38,556 nucleotides of DNA. Source: an uncultured Bacilli bacterium (GTDB taxonomy: Bacteria; Bacillota_I; Bacilli_A; RFN20; CAG-449). The notes under the pieces were generated by a model, which made no database searches, had not been told where the DNA came from, and saw nothing but the letters and a program-made list of their open reading frames with translations. Position numbers and translations under genes: made by a program. Shown in pieces: positions 30,001 through 38,237 of the stretch. The stretch is from assembly GCA_947591215.1 (NCBI GenBank), contig CANQCZ010000014.1:1-38556 (forward strand), in the 5' to 3' direction. Position 1 is the stretch's first letter. Every line of letters starts with the position of its first letter.

Positions 30001-31322
30001 CAATCGGATTTGCTTTAGGATATTATGAATCACTAGGAATAGATCCTAGCACTATTTCACAAGCACAAAAATTATATCTTGCTAAGGGATGTGAAAACGT
30101 AAAAAGAACGACCGGTCAACATCCAGGTGGCATTATTGTCATTCCCGACGATATGGACGTTTATGATTTTACGGCGATTCAATATCCGGCGGATGATCAA
30201 AATGCGGCGTGGCAAACCACCCACTTTGATTTCCATGCAATTCACGATAACGTCTTGAAACTTGATCTACTAGGACATGATGATCCCACTCAATTAAAAA
30301 TGTTAAGTGATATTACAGGCATCAATCCTCAAGAAATCAATGCGACCGATTCGCGAGTTATTTCTTTGTTTTCTTCTAGAGAAGCATTAAACTGTCATTC
30401 TAATTATTTAAAAGAAACCACCGGGGTTTTAGCGGTGCCGGAATTTAAGACCAAGTTAACAAGAGAGATGCTTAAAGCGACTAATCCTAAAACTTTTGCC
30501 GATCTTGTTATCATTTCCGGTCTATCGCATGGTACCGACGTTTGGAATGGAAATGCTCAAGATTTGATCAATAACGGAATTTGTGATATTCATGGAGTTA
30601 TCGGATGTCGTGATGATATTATGATTTACTTGACCCAGCATGGAATTAATCCGTCTAAAGCTTTTAAAATCATGGAAAGTGTGAGAAAAGGTAAAAAAAT
30701 TAATCCGGACGATGAAAAAATGCTAAGGGAACAAGGAATACCGGATTATTATATTGAATCGTGCAATAAGATTAAGTATTTATTCCCGAAAGCACACGCG
30801 GTGGCTTATGTGATGATGGCTTGTCGTATCGCGTGGTATAAGGTATATTATCCTTTGGAATTTTACGCTTCGTATTTTTCAACTCGTGCCAAACAATTTG
30901 ATATCGGAGTCATGGTAGGCGGCGAAAAGGCTATAATTGCTAAATTATGTGAATATGACGAACGTCGAAACAATGGCGAAAAACTTTCTCCTAAGGATGA
31001 TGACATAGAAAAAACTTTGCACGTTGCACTAGAAATGGCAGAACGTGGCTATAAGATTGAAAAAATAAATCTTAACAAATCAGATAGTAAAGTCTTTATT
31101 GTTGATAAAGAAAATGGTACAATAATACCGCCGTTTAGCGTTATCGATGGCTTAGGCGAACAAGCAGCAGAAACTGTAATTGAAGCTAGAAAGAAAAATC
31201 CGTTTATTTCAGTTGAGGATTTGTCTAAGCGAACGAAGTTAAACTTGCAAAACATTGAAAACCTCAGAAAATTAGGCTCTTTAGATGATCTTCCTGAGGA
31301 TAGTCAGTTATCATTATTTTGA
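27027..31322 (+). CDS. polC: DNA polymerase III subunit alpha, PolC type
   Basis: 1431 aa; PHP domain [26 protein letters not shown] exonuclease [70 protein letters not shown]. Confidence 0.98.
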   Translation: [1431 protein letters not shown]

Positions 31323-31333
31323 TAATTGATATT

Positions 31334-31412
31334 CGGGACGTAGCACAGTTTGGTTTAGTGCGCTAGTTTCGGGAACTAGAGGTCGCGCGTTCGAATCGCG
31401 TCGTCCCGACCA
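31334..31412 (+). tRNA. tRNA-Pro(CGG)
   Basis: Acceptor CGGGACG/CGTCCCG-ACCA; anticodon arm CTAGT-TTCGGGA-ACTAG; T-arm GCGCG TTCGAAT CGCGT. Confidence 0.93.
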
Positions 31413-31425
31413 TTTCTATCATTAT

Positions 31426-31459
31426 CGTTCTATTCTACTCGAGTAGAACGTTTTTTTTT
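31426..31459 (+). terminator. Intrinsic terminator after polC-tRNA-Pro
   Basis: CGTTCTATTCTACTCGAGTAGAACG followed by a T run. Confidence 0.8.
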
Positions 31460-31803
31460 ATAAATTTTAAAATTAAAGTTTTTTAGTAATAAATGCGAAG
31501 AAATCGGCTTAAATATGCTGCGGTTGACAATGTCTAAAAATAAGAGACAATGCTATTATTTACAAAATATCATAATAAACTAAAATGGTCTTATCTGATT
31601 TGCTCAATCAGATAATTAGCTATGTTGCTCTCGTCGCTTAATTGTTGATAGTTACTGGGAATTATATCGACTAAACTGGTAGATAAGCACAAACACACTA
31701 ACAATACACCTTCTACTGGTTTGTAAATTTTAAGGAACACGTAACATGGCTAATTTTTTTATGCTTTGGGTTATTTTAAAATCATTAGGATTTTATTTTA
31801 TTC

Positions 31804-31832
31804 TTGACTATTAATTTATATATTCATATAAT
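31804..31832 (+). promoter_or_regulatory. Sigma-70-type promoter of tRNA-Ala
   Basis: TTGACT (31804-31809), 17-nt spacer, TATAAT (31827-31832), 12 nt upstream of the tRNA. Confidence 0.85.
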
Positions 31833-31844
31833 TTATTTTGCGTT

Positions 31845-31920
31845 GGGGCTGTAGCTCACCTGGGAGAGCGCCTCCATGGCATGGAGGAGGTAGCGAGTTC
31901 GATCCTCGTCAGCTCCACCA
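31845..31920 (+). tRNA. tRNA-Ala(GGC)
   Basis: GGGGCTG...CAGCTCC-ACCA; anticodon arm CCTCC-ATGGCAT-GGAGG. Confidence 0.94.
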
Positions 31921-31925
31921 ATCGC

Positions 31926-31952
31926 AAAAAAAAACACTCATTCGACGGGTGT
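31926..31952 (+). other. Left half of a probable split tRNA-Ala terminator
   Basis: A9 then ACACTC(31934-31939)-attcgac-GGGTGT(31947-31952) with no downstream T run; the missing T run follows GGGTGT at 36137-36142. Confidence 0.45.
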
Positions 31953-31953
31953 C

Positions 31954-32004
31954 CATAGTAATTCTATGAGTAAGCGGTTTGGCGATTAGTCAAGCCGCTT
32001 ATTC
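31954..32004 (+). repeat. Two adjacent hairpins at the left edge of the accessory segment
   Basis: CATAG-taatt-CTATG (31954-31968) and GAGTAAGCGGTTTG (31968-31981) paired with CAAGCCGCTTATTC (31991-32004), 14 bp including two G-U pairs. Confidence 0.65.
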
Positions 32005-32142
32005 GTTGCTATTTCCAAAGTTAAGCAGTTTCTTTCTGCATAAAGTAGAATTGGTGAAGTTTATCCGTAAATACATAAAAGATACATACGCAATGTTTTG
32101 ACGCAAAATATAAGAGTTTATTCTTGAAATCATTAAAGCGTT

Positions 32143-32171
32143 TTGTTCAAAAAATAGTATGTCTTTATAAT
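32143..32171 (+). promoter_or_regulatory. Candidate promoter of the STAND gene
   Basis: TTGTTC (32143-32148), 17-nt spacer, TATAAT (32166-32171); implies a 5' UTR of about 190 nt. Confidence 0.5.
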
Positions 32172-32369
32172 GATTTTATTTTGAACTATTTTGGGATTTA
32201 GAACGATGGACGTTTGTTAAATCAATAAAAACATAAGTTTAGATGGAGCGAAAGTGAAATCGGAAAGTACTTGTGTAAAATTATAGTAAAAAGTGAATAA
32301 AATTAGGTGATGTGCAAAGGTATAATTTGACATTAACTTAACATATACTGAAGCTTTTAAGAGGGCAAT

Positions 32370-35300
32370 ATGAGTGAATACAAAAAAATTGAGAAAGAAT
32401 TAAATTCATGCAACCAGTCAAAACTGCAAGATATTGTATATAGAATAATTGACAATACATATAATTATCCAAAAAATCTTGTTTATCTAGGTGGAGCCAA
32501 AAATGACGATAAAACACGTTGGGGAACTCCAGATGTTTTTTTTCAATTGGATGATGGTTCATATATATTTGTGGAAATAACCACTCAAAAAACAAGACTG
32601 AACAAAAAAATTCTTGATGATTTAGAAAAATGCAAAAAAGAAGCCAAAAATAATAATATTAAAGTCAGTAAAGTTATTTATGTATGTTCCTTTAAGCCGA
32701 AAATAAATAATATTGAAGCATATAAATCAAAGTGCGATGAATTTTGTAAATCTAATGCTTTTGAATTTTGGGGAATTGACCGATTAGCAGATATGTTGAT
32801 TTCGAGTTTTAGAAATCTTGCAGTAGACGAATTAAATGTTTGTTTAACACTAAGTTCACTACAAACAGTAGATGAATATTTGAAAACTCAAAAATTTGAT
32901 GTTTCTCAAACCCATGAATTTCTTTATCGTGAATCAGAATTAGAAGAAATCATATCATCTTTGATTGACCATAAAACAGTATTGCTTTATGGAAGTTCAG
33001 GATGTGGTAAAACTCGTTTGTGCTTTCAGGCTGCAAAAGTGCTGAAAGAAAAATTTGGATTTAAAGAAACTTATTTTATTAAAAGCGCTGTTAATTCTAC
33101 GTTAAACGATTTAAAAACAGCTTTTAATGGAGAGAAGGCACTTTTTATATTAGATGATGTAAACCATATACCATATTTGATAGATTTCTTAAATTATTCC
33201 AAGACAAATAATAATTTTTTTGTTTTGGCAACTGTAAGAGATTATGCTTTTGATGAAATCAAAAAAAATCTCTGGAAAAAAGGCTATAATAATGAATTGA
33301 AAAGTCTGTTAATCAGTGCATTATCGGAAAAGCAGCAAAATGAGATAGTTAAGAAAATATTGCCGAATGCAAATTATGATATTTTAAGAGCAATACAAAA
33401 TATTTCGAAAGGCAATTTGCGTTTTTCAATTATGTGTGCAGAGACTATCAAGACCAGTAATCAAATACCAAAAGATTTGGAAAATCTTTTGGAACGATAT
33501 TTTAAACAAATAGAGGTAGATTTGGACGGCTTAAAGGTCGATGTGTTAGATAAGAGTTCCCAGCGATCTTTAATACTCTTGTCACTACTTCATCGTATTA
33601 TTATTCCAGTTAATGATGAAGACTGCAAAAATTCTCTCAACCTTTTATTAAGTAAGTTGGGAATTGAATATCACCAATTTATTAATGCTATGATTTTTTT
33701 GAAACAATATGAAATTATAGGAATTTCATTTGATGGACAAGTTTATGAAATAAAAGATCAAATTTTGGCGAATTATTTATTTTATAAACTTGTATTTAAA
33801 TGCAATAAAATAAGTTTTTCTTTGCTACTTGATACATTATTCCCTGAATATCGTTCTGCATTTGAAGAGATATTGGACTTTATTCTGTTTATTTATGGTT
33901 TTACTAAACCTATCGAGGAAGAACTTAAGAAAAGTTGGAATGCCATTGATAACGAACGAAAGATTGTACCTTTTTTGGAGGCATTTTATCATTTGATTCC
34001 ACTTGAAACATTAAATTATATAAAAGAGCATCTTGTATCGTCTAATTCATGGATTGATATTTTAAGCAAATTTGAAGCAACTCTATATGATGAAGTAGCT
34101 ATAGATCTGCTTATAGAAATTATAAAATTAAAACCCACTAATTTGAATTTGAATGAAATAGTAGAACTCTTTGGGATTCATAAGAATTCATTTGAAGCAA
34201 ACTTTCACATGCAAATATATTTGCTTAAAAAGCTGAAGGTAATTATCTTGGATAATGATATTGCAATGAAACTATTTTTGCAATTTTGTCAAGAATTATT
34301 AAATTTTAATTTTAGATTTAATGAGATTCATGGGAAAACTGTAGCGATGTTTGAAACGCATATAATTCCAGTAGAATGTACATTTAAAATGCGTTCAATA
34401 ATTTGGGAGGGAATATTTTCTCTATTTAATTCAAACCACGCAACCATGGAGTTAATACAAATTTTATCGCACCATCGGTTCTTCCCCCGTGATGGTTTGC
34501 CAAATGAATATAAGGAAATTTTAAAAAGTGATCAACAATGCATAATTAAAGGCATTTCTAAAATTGATTTATGTTCACAGTCATTTGAAAAAAAAATAAT
34601 AATAAAAAGAATGTTGGAATGTTGCTATCCGGAAGAGAACGAGAAATTCAAGGAATTGGTAAGTGTCTTAGAAAAAGATTCGATTTTTAAAATTTTCTCT
34701 TTTGTAGATTCTAGAAGCAATTGCTCTTTTATATTTGATGTCCATAAAAAAGAAGCTTATGAAAAAAATTACGGAAAACTTTTAAGTTCTATTAATATGC
34801 CGTCCGATTTTTTTACATTTATTAAAGAGCTTGGGAAAATCAATATAAACGATAGTAAAAAATTGTTGTATTTGAATTACTTTTTTCAATACATACATGA
34901 TTACTATCCTGAAAAGTATTTAGGGACTTTAAAACTGCTATTTGAACAATTACCTGATGTATTATTAATCTCCCGGACCATTATAAAAAACGCAATTGAT
35001 GTTTCAAACTGGACAGCAGCATTCACTATTATACAGCAAGCAAATATTAGCAATAAAAATGTTTGGCTATTAGAAATATTTAGCCAATTGGAAGAAAAAA
35101 ATCTAAATGAAACATTATATACACAATGCTTAAATTTGATTTGTAATGAAATACTAACTGACTATGAAAATGATATTCGTTATTTCGACATTCTAAATTA
35201 CCTGCCTTTTGAAAAGTATAAAAGTGGCTTTGTGAAGGTTATTTTTGAAGCGATTGGTGCTATCGGCAAAATTGACTTGGAAAAGTATCGAATTATAGAA

Positions 35301-36032
35301 AATTGTTATAATAGCGAATTATTAAAAGCACATAAAATGACGTTTGATGATTTTTCGAATTTATTTGGCGAAGAGGAATCACTTTATATTGATTTGTTCT
35401 TTACAATGGTAAGAAAAAATGTTTTGATTTCATCTGGAGACTTCGAAAAATATTTATTGTTAAAAGATGAAGATTATTTATATAGATATTACGATATTTG
35501 CTTTGAACCAACACAAGATATACATAATCTGACAATCAATCTATTAAGAGAGACTGTGAATCCGTGCGGAATGATGCTAAACGTATATAAACGTGCTATT
35601 AACAATAAAAAACTTATAAATATATGTTATGCATTGGTAGAAATTATAAAAGCAAATTTTAGCGAAAATAGCATAGCAGATTTTATAAATATGTTTCTTC
35701 ATGAATTTCATAATGAAAAAAGTAATCTAACCATTTTAACAAATTTAATGTGTTGTATGGATAAAGAATGGCAATTTATCTTTGTCGAAAAGTTGATTGA
35801 AAGCAAAATTAATATTCAGTTATTTCAAGATTTGCCTGTTTTTAGTTATCCTTTCTTTTGGTCTGGTTATGAGTTGGATATGCTTGAATCAAGAGTATCT
35901 ATGCTGCAAGAGTTTTTAATAAGAATGAAGCCAGATATTGTCAATATAAACTATCTGAAATGTCTTAACGATAGACTTCAAATATTAAACACGCAAATAG
36001 AAGAAGCAAAGTTGAAAGAATTATACGACTAG
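32370..36032 (+). CDS. Nuclease-like domain + STAND-type P-loop NTPase + long C-terminal region; candidate solitary Avs-like defense protein
   Basis: N-terminal GTPDVFFQLDDGSYIFVEITTQK (restriction-endonuclease-like D...E-x-T); Walker A LLYGSSGCGKTRL; Walker B ALFILDDVN; FVLATVRDY; about 700 aa C-terminal region that looks helical. Looks nSTAND3-like by eye. Confidence 0.75.
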   Translation: MSEYKKIEKELNSCNQSKLQDIVYRIIDNTYNYPKNLVYLGGAKNDDKTRWGTPDVFFQLDDGSYIFVEITTQKTRLNKKILDDLEKCKKEAKNNNIKVSKVIYVCSFKPKINNIEAYKSKCDEFCKSNAFEFWGIDRLADMLISSFRNLAVDELNVCLTLSSLQTVDEYLKTQKFDVSQTHEFLYRESELEEIISSLIDHKTVLLYGSSGCGKTRLCFQAAKVLKEKFGFKETYFIKSAVNSTLNDLKTAFNGEKALFILDDVNHIPYLIDFLNYSKTNNNFFVLATVRDYAFDEIKKNLWKKGYNNELKSLLISALSEKQQNEIVKKILPNANYDILRAIQNISKGNLRFSIMCAETIKTSNQIPKDLENLLERYFKQIEVDLDGLKVDVLDKSSQRSLILLSLLHRIIIPVNDEDCKNSLNLLLSKLGIEYHQFINAMIFLKQYEIIGISFDGQVYEIKDQILANYLFYKLVFKCNKISFSLLLDTLFPEYRSAFEEILDFILFIYGFTKPIEEELKKSWNAIDNERKIVPFLEAFYHLIPLETLNYIKEHLVSSNSWIDILSKFEATLYDEVAIDLLIEIIKLKPTNLNLNEIVELFGIHKNSFEANFHMQIYLLKKLKVIILDNDIAMKLFLQFCQELLNFNFRFNEIHGKTVAMFETHIIPVECTFKMRSIIWEGIFSLFNSNHATMELIQILSHHRFFPRDGLPNEYKEILKSDQQCIIKGISKIDLCSQSFEKKIIIKRMLECCYPEENEKFKELVSVLEKDSIFKIFSFVDSRSNCSFIFDVHKKEAYEKNYGKLLSSINMPSDFFTFIKELGKININDSKKLLYLNYFFQYIHDYYPEKYLGTLKLLFEQLPDVLLISRTIIKNAIDVSNWTAAFTIIQQANISNKNVWLLEIFSQLEEKNLNETLYTQCLNLICNEILTDYENDIRYFDILNYLPFEKYKSGFVKVIFEAIGAIGKIDLEKYRIIENCYNSELLKAHKMTFDDFSNLFGEEESLYIDLFFTMVRKNVLISSGDFEKYLLLKDEDYLYRYYDICFEPTQDIHNLTINLLRETVNPCGMMLNVYKRAINNKKLINICYALVEIIKANFSENSIADFINMFLHEFHNEKSNLTILTNLMCCMDKEWQFIFVEKLIESKINIQLFQDLPVFSYPFFWSGYELDMLESRVSMLQEFLIRMKPDIVNINYLKCLNDRLQILNTQIEEAKLKELYD

Positions 36033-36228
36033 GAAAACGGAAATAGAACAGCACATATGAAGGTGTTAGGTGTTTGCGTTGCAACCATTAAAAAATTTTA
36101 CATTTGCGATTCACTTGAAGTACAATTTGAATGAATGGGTGTTTTTTTTAATATAAATAGCATAATCAAATTAATTACGATATAATAAAAAGGAATAAGA
36201 AATTATTACGCAGTGGAAGGAGTTTGTT

Positions 36229-37524
36229 ATGAAAAAAAGAAAGGCCGGATATATTCTTCTAACATTATTGCTTTTGGCGGCAATTATAACGTTTGTCGTA
36301 TTATTGCAAGAACTTGTAGGGTCACTTTTCTTTAAGGATACTTATAACTATTTGATTAAATTTTTAAATCCATCGCAACGGCAAATCGATGGTAAAACGA
36401 TTTTCATTTATGTGGCATTAGGCGCTTTATTAGTTTGGGAAGTGGTATGGTTAATAAGCAATATCAAGAATCGTAAAACTATATCCGCTTATTTTGGACA
36501 AGTATTATTGCCGATAGTTTGTTTAATGCCCCTTTTAATGTATCATTATCGTGATTGCTTAGATAAAAAACTCAGTTCCGAACCAGTTGTAGTTTATGTT
36601 TTATACAAAGCTCTCGCTGTAGCGGTTGTTTTGATGATTGTTTACTTTTTATGTACATTAACTAAAAATAAGATTCAATATGAATACTTAGGATATGATG
36701 ATCAAGATGAAATCGATGCTAATTATGAAAACGGACAAGTATTAATCGCGCAAGAACTTGGAAAGGGGGAAACAATAAACGAAGAAGATAAATTGGAAGT
36801 TTCTTTAGAGTCTCATGGTAAAAGTGAAGTTGATGAAGAGCCTCAAGAAAAACAAGAAGAAAAAATTGAAGAATTAGAGTTGGAATTAGAAGAACTGCAC
36901 GCAAATACAAAAAAAGAAGTTGTCGAAGAGAAAGTTGAAGAGAAGATTGAAACTCCAATCGTTGAAAAAGAAGCTGAATCAAAAGATATCGAAGATGAAA
37001 ATAAGGTCGTCGACGCTAATGAAAACGAAGAAGATGACGAAGACGAAGAGGATGAAGATGATGAAGAGGACGAGAATGAAAATCATCCTCAAATGAAGCA
37101 AAAAATAGTGAGTCGTTCATTTAAAGAAAAAATGTTAGATTTACCGAGTGAAACACAAGAGTACTATAATGAAATTAAAAATGAATTGATGAGTTATCGA
37201 AAGGTAAATGCAAGACTTTCTCATTCTTGTGATTCTTTCCGTCTCCATCGCGATTTATTAGTGAAATTGACTATTGCCGGTAAAACTTTAAAGATGTATT
37301 TTAATTTATCCAATTATAAGATTGAGGAAAAGTATTTTGTAAAAGATGTTTATGATAAAAAGAAATATGAGTTAGTTCCTCATCTTTTAAAAGTGAAGTC
37401 TCAAAGATCCGCGAAATATGCACTTGAAATTATTCAAAAAATCATGGATGAAAGAGGAACTACTAAGGTAAGAAAATATAAAAATATCGATTTCATCCAA
37501 GAACTAAAAAATAGTAATATATAA
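36229..37524 (+). CDS. Membrane protein: four TM helices, long acidic region, C-terminal conserved domain of unknown function
   Basis: Four N-terminal hydrophobic segments; NEEDDEDEEDEDDEEDENEN acidic linker; C-terminal FKEKMLDLPSETQEYYNEIKNELMSYRKVNARLSHSCDSFRLHRDLLVKLTIAGKTLKMYFNL...YFVKDV.DKKKYELVPHLLKVKSQRSAKYALEIIQKIM. Confidence 0.8.
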   Translation: MKKRKAGYILLTLLLLAAIITFVVLLQELVGSLFFKDTYNYLIKFLNPSQRQIDGKTIFIYVALGALLVWEVVWLISNIKNRKTISAYFGQVLLPIVCLMPLLMYHYRDCLDKKLSSEPVVVYVLYKALAVAVVLMIVYFLCTLTKNKIQYEYLGYDDQDEIDANYENGQVLIAQELGKGETINEEDKLEVSLESHGKSEVDEEPQEKQEEKIEELELELEELHANTKKEVVEEKVEEKIETPIVEKEAESKDIEDENKVVDANENEEDDEDEEDEDDEEDENENHPQMKQKIVSRSFKEKMLDLPSETQEYYNEIKNELMSYRKVNARLSHSCDSFRLHRDLLVKLTIAGKTLKMYFNLSNYKIEEKYFVKDVYDKKKYELVPHLLKVKSQRSAKYALEIIQKIMDERGTTKVRKYKNIDFIQELKNSNI

Positions 37525-37614
37525 AGTTTTATTAAAAGATTAGAAGTACCAAATATGGTGCTTCTTTTTTTTATTAGTTTATGATAAGATATTTTCGTTG
37601 AGAGGGTAATTTTT

Positions 37615-38070
37615 ATGAATAGATTTATGAAAGCGGCAATTTTAGAAGCTAAAAAAGGTATTACTTCCGGACATGGTGGCCCTTTTGGTTCGGTGATTGT
37701 AAAAGACGGAAAGATTGTCGCTAAAGGTCATAATGAAGTGATTAAAAATCAAGATGCAACTTGCCATGGGGAAATGATGGCGATTCGTAAAGCCTCTAAA
37801 AAATTAAAGACGTTTGATTTAAGTGGTTGTGAATTATATACAACAGCCGAACCTTGCCCAATGTGTTTAGGAGCGATTCTTTGGGCTAATATTTCTAAAG
37901 TTTATTTTGGATGCAATATCGTCGATACTGAAAACATCGGATTTAGGGATAAGGTATTTTATGAGATGACGGAGAATAAGAAAAATGAATTTATTCTTGA
38001 ATTAGATCGTGAGCAATGCTTGAAGCTTTTTAAAGAATATGAAAGTATACAAGATAAGCAAAATTATTGA
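37615..38070 (+). CDS. Nucleoside/guanine deaminase (CDA fold), GuaD-like
   Basis: GGPFGSVIVKDGKIVAKGHNEV, CHGEMMAIRKASK, CELYTTAEPCPMCLGAILWANISKVYFG; ends in NY. Confidence 0.87.
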   Translation: MNRFMKAAILEAKKGITSGHGGPFGSVIVKDGKIVAKGHNEVIKNQDATCHGEMMAIRKASKKLKTFDLSGCELYTTAEPCPMCLGAILWANISKVYFGCNIVDTENIGFRDKVFYEMTENKKNEFILELDREQCLKLFKEYESIQDKQNY

Positions 38071-38093
38071 TTTTTATCGATGATACATTTTAT

Positions 38094-38178
38094 GGGGATA
38101 TGGTGAAATTGGTAGACACGCTAGATTCAGGTTCTAGTGCTGAAAAGCATATGGGTTCGAGTCCCATTATCCCCACCA
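38094..38178 (+). tRNA. tRNA-Leu(CAG)
   Basis: GGGGATA...TATCCCC-ACCA; anticodon arm CTAGA-TTCAGGT-TCTAG; class II variable arm TGCTGAAAAGCA. Confidence 0.93.
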
Positions 38179-38190
38179 TGTTAGAAGAAC

Positions 38191-38237
38191 CAAATTGATA
38201 CAATGAAGTTAATTATTTCTAGTATCAATTTGTTTTT
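38191..38237 (+). terminator. Terminator downstream of tRNA-Leu
   Basis: CAAATTGATAC (38191-38201) / GTATCAATTTG (38222-38232) followed by TTTTT. Confidence 0.7.

Noticed and set aside
36719-36982. 87-aa minus-strand ORF
   Set aside because: Antisense artefact of the E/K-rich linker codons.
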